Part shown: in pieces, positions 27,390-35,928 of the stretch
Layout of the letters: the number at the start of each line of letters is the position of its first letter
Numbering within the stretch: the first letter of the stretch is position 1
Assembly: GCA_913055695.1 (NCBI GenBank)
Contig: CAJXKF010000001.1
Location: forward strand, 80,354 to 144,353
Origin: an uncultured Methylophaga sp.
GTDB lineage: Bacteria; Pseudomonadota; Gammaproteobacteria; Nitrosococcales; Methylophagaceae
Direction of reading: 5' to 3'
Length of the DNA: 64,000 nt
The notes under the pieces: generated by a model
The model's input: the letters and a program-made list of their open reading frames with translations, nothing else
The model's database searches: none
What the model was told of the DNA's origin: nothing
Translations under genes and position numbers: made by a program

Positions 27390-27794
27390 TCAGTCGGCAA
27401 TAGCGTCGGCTGTCAGTTCATAAGCACCATCTTTGTTGTGGACTTCATTGCCAATTAGTGGCGGATTGAAGACACAAGCCAGTTTCAACTCTTTGAAAGC
27501 ACGCAGCATGTGACGATCGTGCTTGTTGAGGTTATAAAGCGTGCCGGGCGTGATGGGATACTTCTTACCGTCATCCAGGGTTTCGACTTCGCCTTCACCA
27601 CTGATGCAGTAAACGGATTCCAGGTGATTCTGGTAATGCATCTGGAAATCAGCACCTTCGTAGATAGTCGTAATATGGAATGAATAGCCCATATTGTCGT
27701 CTTTCAGTAGCAGGCGGGTGCTGTCCCAGTTACCTTTGGGATCATAGATCTTGCGGGTGGTTTGTTCTGCTTCCTGAAGTTGTCTGACGAGCAT
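27390..27794 (-). CDS. ectC: L-ectoine synthase
   Basis: A 134-residue cupin enzyme that cyclises N-gamma-acetyl-diaminobutyrate to ectoine. The sequence [16 protein letters not shown] at the N-terminus, [19 protein letters not shown] (metal-binding cupin motif) and [14 protein letters not shown] are characteristic. The ATG at 27794 has AGGAA 7 bases upstream and gives the standard length; the longer frame to 27848 is not credible. Hairpins lie on both sides of the gene (27331-27360 and 27837-27857). Confidence 0.97.
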   Translation of the reverse strand: MLVRQLQEAEQTTRKIYDPKGNWDSTRLLLKDDNMGYSFHITTIYEGADFQMHYQNHLESVYCISGEGEVETLDDGKKYPITPGTLYNLNKHDRHMLRAFKELKLACVFNPPLIGNEVHNKDGAYELTADAIAD

Positions 27795-27836
27795 GTTAGT
27801 TCCTCTGTGATGAATAAATCTGTTTGCCGAGTGAAT

Positions 27837-27857
27837 GACCGGCGCCAAGCGCCGGTC
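27837..27857. promoter_or_regulatory. Perfect hairpin in the ectB-ectC gap
   Basis: GACCGGCGC-CAA-GCGCCGGTC forms a perfect 9-bp GC-rich stem with a 3-base loop, 14 bases after the ectB stop in the direction of transcription. No T-run follows. It may protect or separate transcript segments. Confidence 0.6.
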
Positions 27858-27870
27858 TCAAAATGATCGC

Positions 27871-29205
27871 TTAAGAGCGGGCCATTTTTTCCACTTCTTC
27901 GCTGACCGAATAATCGCCTTCGAAGTAGTCTTTTTCTTCCGGAATCGAATCCGCTTTGTCACAGACTTCACGAATAGACTCTTCCAGAATATTGATGCCT
28001 TTCTCCAGGCTTTCCTGAGAGATTGTCAATGGACACAGGAATTTGACCACATGGTCTTCGGTGCCACTGGTTTCGATGATCAAGCCTTTCTGGAAAGCTT
28101 TATGGGTGATGGCACTGGCCAGTTCACCACTGACACAGTTGATGCCACGGAACATGCCGCGACCGTGGGAGTTGAAGTTACCTTCACCGTATTTCTCAAC
28201 GATCTTGTCGACACGTTCGGCGATGTAATCCCCTTTGGCCTGCACTTCCTTGGCGAATTTGTCATCTTTCCAGTAGTTATCGATCGCGGCCTTTGCTGTA
28301 ACAAAGGCCGGGTTGTTACCACGGAAAGTACCGTTGTGTTCACCCGGTTTCCACTGGTCCAGTTCAGGCTTCATCAGCAGGATGGCAAAAGGCAGACCAT
28401 AGCCACTCAAGGATTTGGAAACGGTCACGATATCCGGATAAATGCCGGCTTCTTCGAAGCTGAAGAAAGTACCGGTACGGCCGCAACCAGCCTGGATATC
28501 ATCAATAATCAGCAGCACATCGTGTTTCTTACAGACTTCTGACAGGCTCTTCAGCCAAGTCATGGAACAGGCGTTGATACCGCCCTCGCCCTGTACGGTT
28601 TCGACAATAACGGCAGCCGGCTTATCCACACCACTGCTTGAGTCAGATAGCACTTTATCCAGGTAATTAGTGGTATCCACATCGTCACCCATATAGCCGT
28701 CATAAGGCATACGGGTGGCACCATGCAGGCTGATGCCGGCACCACCACGGTGATGACCATTACCGGTGATAGCCAGTGAGCCCAATGTCTGACCATGCCA
28801 GCCATTAGTGAATGAAATGACATTCTCACGGCCGGTATATTTACGGGCTGTTTTCAGCGCCGCTTCCACGGCGTTAGTGCCTGTCGGGCCGGTGAACATG
28901 ACGATATAGTCAAGATCACGTGGCTTTAGAATGTATTCGTTGAAGCTTTCCAGGAACTCACCTTTAGCACGGGTGTGCAGGTCCAAGCCCTGTGTAATGC
29001 CATCTTCTTCGATGTATTTAATCAGTTCCTTTTTGAACAGCGCGTTATTATGACCATAGTTGAGTGAACCGGCACCGGCCAGAAAGTCTAAATAGACATT
29101 GCCTTCTTCGTCATAAACGAACTCATCTTTTGCACGGTTGAAAATGCGTGGGAAAGAGCGCGCATATGAGCGAACTTCCGATTCAATTTCCTCAAAAATT
29201 TTCAT
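27871..29205 (-). CDS. ectB: Diaminobutyrate-2-oxoglutarate transaminase
   Basis: A 444-residue PLP enzyme that converts aspartate semialdehyde to L-2,4-diaminobutyrate with glutamate as amino donor. Typical EctB stretches are [50 protein letters not shown], and the PLP-Lys in [10 protein letters not shown]. The length is slightly over the usual 420-430. It is the second gene of the operon, 56 bases after ectA. Confidence 0.97.
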   Translation of the reverse strand: MKIFEEIESEVRSYARSFPRIFNRAKDEFVYDEEGNVYLDFLAGAGSLNYGHNNALFKKELIKYIEEDGITQGLDLHTRAKGEFLESFNEYILKPRDLDYIVMFTGPTGTNAVEAALKTARKYTGRENVISFTNGWHGQTLGSLAITGNGHHRGGAGISLHGATRMPYDGYMGDDVDTTNYLDKVLSDSSSGVDKPAAVIVETVQGEGGINACSMTWLKSLSEVCKKHDVLLIIDDIQAGCGRTGTFFSFEEAGIYPDIVTVSKSLSGYGLPFAILLMKPELDQWKPGEHNGTFRGNNPAFVTAKAAIDNYWKDDKFAKEVQAKGDYIAERVDKIVEKYGEGNFNSHGRGMFRGINCVSGELASAITHKAFQKGLIIETSGTEDHVVKFLCPLTISQESLEKGINILEESIREVCDKADSIPEEKDYFEGDYSVSEEVEKMARS

Positions 29206-29261
29206 GGTTTTGTTGTCTCCTGATAATGGTTTTTCGGTGCCCGATTGCGATCATGCAAGTC

Positions 29262-29768
29262 TTATTGGAGGGGACCGATTCTGACCAGCATTTCCGTTTC
29301 ATGCTGGCCGGCAAAGTGTTGCTGGCGGTCAAACATCACAGAGTGATTCAACTCTGCACCCAGTTTATTTGCCAGACTTTCAAACAGTGCCCATGACGCC
29401 CGGTTATCCGGGGTAATGGTGGTTTCGATGAATTTGATCTGGCCTTGCGGCTGCCGCGACAGGATGTCGCGTAACATGCGGCCGGCCAGGCCCTGCCCGC
29501 GGGCTTTTTCGCCGACTGCGACCTGCCAGATAAAGAGGGTGTCGGGGTTATCCGGCTGAATGTAGCCGGAGATAAAGCCGACAATGTCACCTTCTTTTTC
29601 TGCAGCCACCGAGGTCGCGGAAAAATGGGTGCACTGAAGCAGGTTGCAATACATGGAATTGGTATCCAGTGGCGGGCACTGGGCGATGAGTTCGTACACC
29701 GCTGAACCGTCCTCGGCCGCGGGGGCTCGCAAGGTAATCGGAGCAGCGTCAGCTTGTGCGAGATTCAT
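29262..29768 (-). CDS. ectA: Diaminobutyrate acetyltransferase
   Basis: A 168-residue GNAT enzyme that acetylates diaminobutyrate at the gamma nitrogen. APAAEDGSAVYELIAQCPPLDTNSMY is the EctA N-terminal signature, and VGEKARGQGLAGRML is the acetyl-CoA loop. It heads ectABC-ask. The upstream 162 bases, shared with the divergent cheW-ectR pair, are strongly AT-rich and carry a perfect palindrome at 29893-29906 near the far side. Confidence 0.96.
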   Translation of the reverse strand: MNLAQADAAPITLRAPAAEDGSAVYELIAQCPPLDTNSMYCNLLQCTHFSATSVAAEKEGDIVGFISGYIQPDNPDTLFIWQVAVGEKARGQGLAGRMLRDILSRQPQGQIKFIETTITPDNRASWALFESLANKLGAELNHSVMFDRQQHFAGQHETEMLVRIGPLQ

Positions 29769-29892
29769 TTTATAAATAACTCTATTATTTATACATCTAT
29801 TGATTTAAATACAGAAATAATACGAATAAACAAACTCAAGCCATTGATATTGAAATTTATTCCAATAACTTCGCTATTTTATTAACGAGTTG

Positions 29893-29906
29893 TTTAGACG
29901 TCTAAA
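29893..29906. promoter_or_regulatory. Perfect palindrome TTTAGACGTCTAAA, candidate EctR operator
   Basis: A 14-bp perfect palindrome sits 25 bases upstream of the cheW start and 125 bases upstream of ectA, in the divergent promoter region. A wider inverted repeat TGTTTAG (29891-29897) / CTAAACA (29918-29924) encloses the cheW-proximal side. MarR-type EctR regulators bind palindromes in ectoine promoters, so autoregulation is likely. The assignment is inference. Confidence 0.55.
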
Positions 29907-29930
29907 TATATAGTACACTAAACAAATAAA

Positions 29931-30404
29931 ATGTCCAGCCCCCTCAACGAATCCTATTTATTACAGATGTCAGAACAATTACACGACCAACAATGGCTTT
30001 GCTTCCAGATAGAAGATGAGACCTATGCCCATCCGGTGAATCAGGTCAGGGAAATTCTCGATTATCTGGCGCCGGTGCCGGTGCCCGGTGCGCAATCCTG
30101 TGTCGAGGGCGTGCTGAATGTCAGAGGTGAAATCGTCACCATCGTATCGAGCAAGGAATTGCTGGGACTGAATCAGTCAGCCAGAGACAGTGAACACATT
30201 ATTGTTCTGGAAACCTCTTCCGGTCTGGTAGGCATCACCGTGGATGAAGTGGAAAAGATCAGTGTACTGGCTGATGACGACATGATGCCTGTCGAGCGCA
30301 GTCACGACAGCAGCCCGGTCAAAGGCACGATCAATCATGACAATCAGCTGCTGATTCTGACTGACTTTGAGCGTTGCATTAACGAATTGGAAAATTATGA
30401 GTAA
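29931..30404 (+). CDS. CheW-domain protein coupled to ectR
   Basis: A 157-residue protein made of a single CheW domain: WLCFQIEDETYAHPVNQVREIL, VEGVLNVRGEIVTIVSSKELLG, and HIIVLETSSGLVGITVDEVEKI are the classic elements. CheW normally couples chemoreceptors to the kinase CheA. No cheA or receptor gene is nearby. Its stop overlaps the ectR start (ATGAGTAA), so the two are made together. The ribosome binding site at 29931 is weak. A role in osmotic signalling to or alongside EctR, or a stand-alone adaptor, is conjecture; this pairing is not the described ectoine operon layout. Confidence 0.9.
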   Translation: MSSPLNESYLLQMSEQLHDQQWLCFQIEDETYAHPVNQVREILDYLAPVPVPGAQSCVEGVLNVRGEIVTIVSSKELLGLNQSARDSEHIIVLETSSGLVGITVDEVEKISVLADDDMMPVERSHDSSPVKGTINHDNQLLILTDFERCINELENYE

Positions 30405-30987
30405 AACTATCGGTTTAAATCTGGACGCAGTTTATAATCTCGATCTGAACAAAGAACAAAAGGATCAGCTGTTGAACCAGATTGAAGAAGTGTTGATCGC
30501 CCTGCGCCGGGTTATCCGGGCTACCGATCTGCACTCCAAATACCTTGCCAAAACCACCGGTTTGACCGCACCTCAGATCCTGCTGCTACAGACGCTGCGT
30601 GATAAAGGTCAGATCACTATCGGCGAACTGGCCCAGGAAGTGAGTTTAAGTCAGGCCACAGTAACCACGATCCTGGACCGGCTGGAAAAGCGCAAACTGG
30701 TCTACCGGCAGCGTTCCGAAACCGATAAACGTAAAGTGCATGCCTATCCCACGGATGAAGCACTGGAAATTCTCAAAAATGCCCCGATTCCCTTGCAGGA
30801 GCAGTTCACCCGTCAGTTCGGGGATTTGCAGGAATGGGAACAGACCATGATTATTTCGGCCCTGAAACGTGTCGCGCAGATGATGGATGCCCAGCATATC
30901 GACGCCTCTCCAGTGCTTGATATCGGTTTGCTGGATCGTCAGGATACCCTGGTTGATAAGCCGGCTGCTTACGCTGAAGATGAGTGA
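30397..30987 (+). CDS. ectR: MarR-family regulator of ectoine synthesis
   Basis: A 196-residue winged-helix repressor: TGLTAPQILLLQTLRDKGQITIGELAQEVSLSQATVTTILDRLEKRKLVYRQRSETDKRKVHAY is the MarR DNA-binding core with wing (two pieces shown are contiguous). The long N-terminus (LDAVYNLDLNKEQKDQLL) matches the EctR subgroup known from halotolerant methanotrophs and methylotrophs, where it represses ectABC-ask. The start at 30397 is the ATG overlapping the cheW stop; the longer frame lies within cheW. It is divergent from ectA with a palindrome in the shared promoter region. Confidence 0.9.
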   Translation: MSKTIGLNLDAVYNLDLNKEQKDQLLNQIEEVLIALRRVIRATDLHSKYLAKTTGLTAPQILLLQTLRDKGQITIGELAQEVSLSQATVTTILDRLEKRKLVYRQRSETDKRKVHAYPTDEALEILKNAPIPLQEQFTRQFGDLQEWEQTMIISALKRVAQMMDAQHIDASPVLDIGLLDRQDTLVDKPAAYAEDE

Positions 30988-30993
30988 GCCTGT

Positions 30994-33093
30994 CTAGTCA
31001 TGTTTGAGTAAGTCACTGAGTTCTTCTACCGCCATCGGCTTATTGAAATAAAAGCCCTGAAACTCCTCACAGCCCATATCTAGTAACATCTGGGCCTGCG
31101 CTTCTGTTTCCACACCCTCGGCGATTGTCGATAAATTGAGATTGTGGGCCAGTTGCACAATGGTTTGAGCAATCGCCGCATCCTTGCGATTAAACACAAT
31201 CTCCTCAACAAAGGATTTATCAATTTTCAGCGTGTCTATCGGGAAGTTCTTCAGATAGCTCATCGAAGAATAGCCGGTACCAAAATCGTCAATCGCCAGC
31301 CGAACCCCGGTTTTCTTGAGCGCAAACAGCAATGGAATGGTTTCTGCCACATCATGCAGCATCGCCGTTTCAGTGATTTCCAGTTCCAGTGTTTCTGCCG
31401 GTAGCCGGGTTTGCTCCAGGGTTTGCCTGACCCGCTCTGGCAGATAGTTCTGGTTAAACTGTAATGCAGACAGGTTAATCGCCACCCGGTAAGCACAGCC
31501 CAGCTCCTGCTGCCATTGATACACCTGCTGGCAGGCCTGCATCAACACCCAGTCACCTATCGGCAGTATCAGTCCGGTCGACTCGGCAATATCAATAAAA
31601 CTGTCCGGTGTCAGCAGACCTTTTACAGGATGCCGCCAGCGCAGCAGCGCCTCGAAACCGACAATCGTCTCGCTGCGGGCATGATACTGGGGCTGATAAT
31701 AAAGCTCGAACTGCTCTTCTCTGAGGGCAATCCGAAGATCATGCTCCATCTCCATTCTGAGCTTGAGATAGTTATTCATGCTCTCGGAGAAGAACTGGTA
31801 ATTATTGCGACCGACCTGCTTGGCGTGATACATCGCCACATCGGCATGCTGCAGCAGCACCTGAACATTGTGACCGTCGGTCGGAAATACCGTGATACCA
31901 ATACTCACGGTGACATAAAGTGGTGCACCGCCAATCACAAATGGTTCTGAGAAACTCTCGATCAGGCGGTTGGCGATTTCCGCAATATCATCGACATGAT
32001 CCACATCATCAAGCAGCACGGTGAACTCATCACCGGCGAGTCGCGCTACCCGGTTATCACTTTCCAGCGTAATTTTGGCTACAAGGTCCGAGTCCCGCAC
32101 ACACTCGCGGATTCTGGTTGCGGCCTGACATAACAGCTCATCACCGACATGATGACCATAGGTATCATTCACATGCTTGAAACGGTCTAGGTCAAGAAAC
32201 ATCAGGGTGAAACGCCGCTGGTGTCTCCGGGCGCTGGCGATAGTGGTTTCCAGCTGCTCGATAAACAGTCGCCGGTTGGGCAACTCAGTGAGCGTATCGT
32301 AGTAAGCGTAGTAGGTGATTTCCTGCTCAGATTGTTTCAACGCAGTAATGTCATGCAGAGTACCGACAATACGCCACTGACCGTATTCGAAATTGATATC
32401 CGTGCGCTCATTCACAAACAGCATGTGGCCGTCCGGCCGCTGCACCCGGTATTCAATGTCATAAGGCTTTTTATCTTTGATCGCCAGTCGTACGGTGCGC
32501 ATGAAACGGTTGCGATCATCGGGATGGATCACCGTCAGCAGACGTTTCAGCGTCAGTTTTTTCTCCCGCGTGAGTCCCAGCATATCGAACATATCCGCTG
32601 AGCACTCAATGCTGTCTGCCTGGTAATCCCACTCCCAGTAAACCAGGTGCGCAATCGACTGCGCCTTGGCCAGTTTATTTTTATTGAGACTGAGCTCCTG
32701 CAGGGTCCGGTTGGCCTTGAGCACATATTTGACACGGTGATTAAACAACGGCCATTTAAGCGGCTTGGTCATGAAATCGGTGGCCCCGACCTGGAAAGCG
32801 CGCTCAATATCTTCAACTTCATCCAGCGATGTCACCATAACGATGGCGCATTCCTGGCCGCGCGGCAGTTGCCGCAATTTCTCACAACAGTCAAAACCGT
32901 CCATGCCCGGCATCGAGACATCAAGCAGCGTCATATCCGGTTTGTACAGGTTGAAGGCAGCAATGGCTTCCAGCCCGTTGCTGGCTTCGTGAATATCAAG
33001 ATCAATCGTTTTCAGTGATTGCCGCATCAGCATCCGGGTGACCGGATCATCATCCACGATCAAAACAACCGACTTTCTCCCCGTTTCCTCCAC
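30994..33093 (-). CDS. Receiver-PAS-GGDEF-EAL cyclic-di-GMP regulator
   Basis: A 699-residue cytosolic protein: receiver (about 8-125, phospho-acceptor Asp58), PAS/PAC (about 145-255), GGDEF (about 260-430), EAL (about 445-695). The GGDEF signature reads AGDEF (353-357) in RLAGDEF, a substitution tolerated in some active cyclases. The EAL domain keeps EALLRW (481-486), and DDFGTGYSS and KIDKSFV carry phosphodiesterase residues, so c-di-GMP hydrolysis is likely. It directly follows the hybrid kinase gene (no gap), which should phosphorylate it. It is the output of the TonB receptor-YfiR-kinase operon. Confidence 0.93.
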   Translation of the reverse strand: MEETGRKSVVLIVDDDPVTRMLMRQSLKTIDLDIHEASNGLEAIAAFNLYKPDMTLLDVSMPGMDGFDCCEKLRQLPRGQECAIVMVTSLDEVEDIERAFQVGATDFMTKPLKWPLFNHRVKYVLKANRTLQELSLNKNKLAKAQSIAHLVYWEWDYQADSIECSADMFDMLGLTREKKLTLKRLLTVIHPDDRNRFMRTVRLAIKDKKPYDIEYRVQRPDGHMLFVNERTDINFEYGQWRIVGTLHDITALKQSEQEITYYAYYDTLTELPNRRLFIEQLETTIASARRHQRRFTLMFLDLDRFKHVNDTYGHHVGDELLCQAATRIRECVRDSDLVAKITLESDNRVARLAGDEFTVLLDDVDHVDDIAEIANRLIESFSEPFVIGGAPLYVTVSIGITVFPTDGHNVQVLLQHADVAMYHAKQVGRNNYQFFSESMNNYLKLRMEMEHDLRIALREEQFELYYQPQYHARSETIVGFEALLRWRHPVKGLLTPDSFIDIAESTGLILPIGDWVLMQACQQVYQWQQELGCAYRVAINLSALQFNQNYLPERVRQTLEQTRLPAETLELEITETAMLHDVAETIPLLFALKKTGVRLAIDDFGTGYSSMSYLKNFPIDTLKIDKSFVEEIVFNRKDAAIAQTIVQLAHNLNLSTIAEGVETEAQAQMLLDMGCEEFQGFYFNKPMAVEELSDLLKHD

Positions 33094-35397
33094 CTAATTC
33101 TCTCCCAGCCGGCCTTTGAGATTGAGCCTGGCCTGTTCATAACATTCCAGCAGTGCATCCAGATGTGGCGAAACATGTTCAACCTGGTTGTGACGACCAA
33201 GCTTTTCCACCTGATGAGCCACTTCACTGACTTTGACTGCGCCGATATTGGCAGAACTGGATTTGAGGGCATGGGCAGCTCTGAATACTCTTTCGGCATC
33301 GCCATTCTGAGCGCCGTGCTGAATATCATCAATTAAAGCCGGTGTTTGCTCCAGATACAACTCGACAATATTGTTGATGAGCGCCGGCGCCTGCTCACCC
33401 GACATCCGCCGGATCTCATCCAGCACCGCCTCATCAATCACGGGTGCATTGTTTATTTCATCACCGCTTTTAATCAGCCAGCGGCCCACCATGCTGCTCA
33501 GTTGTTCGATGCTGAAGGGTTTAATCAGAAAATCATCTGCGCCAGCGTGACGAAATTCCGCTTCAACGCCATCCTGAATATCGGCGGTCAAAGCGACGAT
33601 AGGCGTCTCGGTGTTAAGTCCCTGCCCTCTGCTGTTTCGTATCAGCGCCGTGGCCTCCAGACCGCCCATTTGCGGCATGTGATAATCCATCAGAATCAGA
33701 TCGTAATGTCTTTTATCACACGCATTGACGGCTTCCAGCCCATTACTGACAATCTTGACCTGATAGCCGAAGTTTTCGAGCATGCCGGCAGCGACGGACT
33801 GATTGATTTCATTATCTTCGGCCAGCAGGATCAAATTACCATTGGCTTTGGCCTGTCTGACCGGTGCCTGGCGGGGTTTGCTGGCCGGCTGAAGACTGTC
33901 CAGTCGCTGCATCGGAATCCTGAACCAGAATAAACTACCCTGATTTTCCCGACTTTGGACGCCATAAAAGCCTTTCATCAGTTTGATCAACTGGGCACAG
34001 ATCGCAAGTCCCAGACCCGTGCCGCCATATTGCCGGGTCACTGAACTGTCCGCTTGGGCAAAGGGTGAGAATATCGTCTCCAATTTGTTCTCGGGAATGC
34101 CGGCACCGGTATCTTCAATTTCAAAATTGAGCCAGTGCTCCCTGTCGTTCTGTTCAGCCAGCAAACTGACTTTAACATGACCTTTGTGGGTGAATTTAAT
34201 GGCATTGTCGATGAGGTTATTTAGCACTTGCCGTAATCGCAAGGGATCGCCGAGATAATCGGCGTCACAGTCATATAAAGCAAGCTCAAGCTCAAGGCCC
34301 TTTCGCTCTGCCTTGGCACGATTGGTTTCCACCACTGATTTCATGAAAGCCGGCAGGTTGATACGCTGTTTTTCCAGCTCGACCTTGTCAGCATCCAGTT
34401 TGGAGAAGTCCAGGATCTGATTCAGTAAAGCCAGGAGCGACTGGGCGGAATCATTAAGCAGTTGTACATTCTCCCGGGCTTCATCATCCAGATCATTGAG
34501 TTTCAGCAATTCGGCAAAGCCAATAACGCCGTTGAGCGGAGTTCTCACTTCATGGCTCATCATCGCCAGGAACTGAGCCTTGGCCCGGTTCGCCTCGTTA
34601 GCCAGTTCCAGGGCAGTTTCCAGTGCTTCAGTTCTGGCCTGTACCCGCTGTTCCAGTTCGACGTTCATGGTTTCTAGCTGCTGTCCACGCTGCTGCACCT
34701 CGCTGATCATCAGGTTGAAACTGTCAGACAGCTGATTAAATTCCACCGTTGCCGCTTTCGGTGCCCGCCGTTTGTAATCGCGATGTATGGTGATATCCCG
34801 AATTGTCGCCAGCATTTCGTTCATCGGCTTGGTAAACAGCGACACCAGCCATAACACCGCCACCAGACTGGCAAAAAAGGCCAGCAGCGCTGTCAGGGTG
34901 ACCACGCGATAAAAGTCTGACAACTGTGATCTCAGAGAAGCCAGATTATCCAGCAGATAGAGCACACCGATACTGTCACCGTGACTCGTCATCGGTATCA
35001 TCAGTTGCAAGCCCTGGTCATTTTCGATAAGAAGGGGAGCATGCGTACGCAACACGCGTCGCAGTAGATCATTATCCGGCAGCGTGTCAATGCCATTATT
35101 CTTGTAACTGGCAAACAGGCGGGCCTCATCATCAAAAATCATGACCTGGCTGATATCAGATCTCACCCGTACAGCTTCCAGAGATTGTCTGGCTGAGGCG
35201 GCATCATCGAATAACAACGCAGAGAGCGTATTGGTGACCAGCAGTTCCGCCAGTGCAGTCGAATCCTGCAGAGCCTGTCTCTCGATGGCCTGACGTTGAT
35301 TACTGACAATCGAGATTGAGATGATAAGAATGGTCAGCAAAACCAGTCCCATCATCGTCATCATTAAACGGAATTTGAGCGTCTTAATCCATTTCAT
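33094..35397 (-). CDS. Hybrid sensor kinase with receiver and Hpt domains
   Basis: A 767-residue inner-membrane kinase: membrane segments at about 10-30 and 163-187 flank a periplasmic sensor (CHASE8-like in length). HAMP (about 188-240) is followed by a coiled coil, phospho-acceptor His282 in MMSHEVRTPLNG, ATPase domain with N-box Asn398 and GTGLGLAI, a receiver domain with Asp571, and a C-terminal Hpt with His709 in AAHALKSSSANIG. This is a complete BarA-type phosphorelay ending in an Hpt that can pass phosphate to the downstream receiver-GGDEF-EAL protein. It overlaps the YfiR-like gene by 4 bases. Confidence 0.93.
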   Translation of the reverse strand: MKWIKTLKFRLMMTMMGLVLLTILIISISIVSNQRQAIERQALQDSTALAELLVTNTLSALLFDDAASARQSLEAVRVRSDISQVMIFDDEARLFASYKNNGIDTLPDNDLLRRVLRTHAPLLIENDQGLQLMIPMTSHGDSIGVLYLLDNLASLRSQLSDFYRVVTLTALLAFFASLVAVLWLVSLFTKPMNEMLATIRDITIHRDYKRRAPKAATVEFNQLSDSFNLMISEVQQRGQQLETMNVELEQRVQARTEALETALELANEANRAKAQFLAMMSHEVRTPLNGVIGFAELLKLNDLDDEARENVQLLNDSAQSLLALLNQILDFSKLDADKVELEKQRINLPAFMKSVVETNRAKAERKGLELELALYDCDADYLGDPLRLRQVLNNLIDNAIKFTHKGHVKVSLLAEQNDREHWLNFEIEDTGAGIPENKLETIFSPFAQADSSVTRQYGGTGLGLAICAQLIKLMKGFYGVQSRENQGSLFWFRIPMQRLDSLQPASKPRQAPVRQAKANGNLILLAEDNEINQSVAAGMLENFGYQVKIVSNGLEAVNACDKRHYDLILMDYHMPQMGGLEATALIRNSRGQGLNTETPIVALTADIQDGVEAEFRHAGADDFLIKPFSIEQLSSMVGRWLIKSGDEINNAPVIDEAVLDEIRRMSGEQAPALINNIVELYLEQTPALIDDIQHGAQNGDAERVFRAAHALKSSSANIGAVKVSEVAHQVEKLGRHNQVEHVSPHLDALLECYEQARLNLKGRLGEN

Positions 35398-35924
35398 TTG
35401 ACTTCCACTGCCAGCTTCAGCACCTGAGAGCTCATTTTCAGATTGGACGATTCCATTCTCGACATATTCACTTTGAAACGGAATTTGTTGTTTACCCGCA
35501 CAATTTCTATCATGCCACCGTCATCTACAAATCCGGCAATATCGGAGACCGTCAGCACCGGCTTGTCTCGCAGGTAAATAAATAATCGCTGCAGAATGTC
35601 GCGTTCACTGCGGTCAATGTACACCAGGTGACAATGGCTTGTCTGCTCAACATCATTGATCTGGCGCGTGCTGACCGGCTTGTCGAAAATCGCTTTGTCG
35701 TGAAGTTCGGTAAAGCTGTTTTTGAAGGAGTCAGTGAAATAACACAAACGAATTGAATCGGCCTGTTCCTCTCCCGGCCAGTCCGCATATTTGGCAAAGT
35801 TATAGTTCAGCGCGGCGATGAGCGAGCGTGAATCCGGCGGTTCTGCGATAGCAACCGCAGTCTGGGCACTGTGCATTAGCAACAGAGCCAGCAAACTGCA
35901 TGTTTTCAGCCCGCGCCAGGTCAT
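35394..35924 (-). CDS. YfiR-like periplasmic protein (DUF4154)
   Basis: A 176-residue exported protein: signal peptide (1-26), then KYADWPGE and LCYFTDSF, and the C-terminal DDGGMIEIVRVNNKFRFKVNMSRMESSNLKMSSQVLKLA, which is the DUF4154 hallmark (two overlapping motifs, residues about 133-171). YfiR of Pseudomonas represses a c-di-GMP cyclase from the periplasm. Here it sits between a TonB-dependent receptor and a hybrid kinase, with 4-base overlap to the kinase. It probably relays a periplasmic signal to the kinase sensor domain. Confidence 0.88.
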   Translation of the reverse strand: MTWRGLKTCSLLALLLMHSAQTAVAIAEPPDSRSLIAALNYNFAKYADWPGEEQADSIRLCYFTDSFKNSFTELHDKAIFDKPVSTRQINDVEQTSHCHLVYIDRSERDILQRLFIYLRDKPVLTVSDIAGFVDDGGMIEIVRVNNKFRFKVNMSRMESSNLKMSSQVLKLAVEVK

Positions 35925-35928
35925 TTCG

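Noticed and set aside
27795-27848. A longer EctC start
   Set aside because: It runs through the intercistronic hairpin, and the ATG at 27794 has a good ribosome binding site and the family N-terminus.
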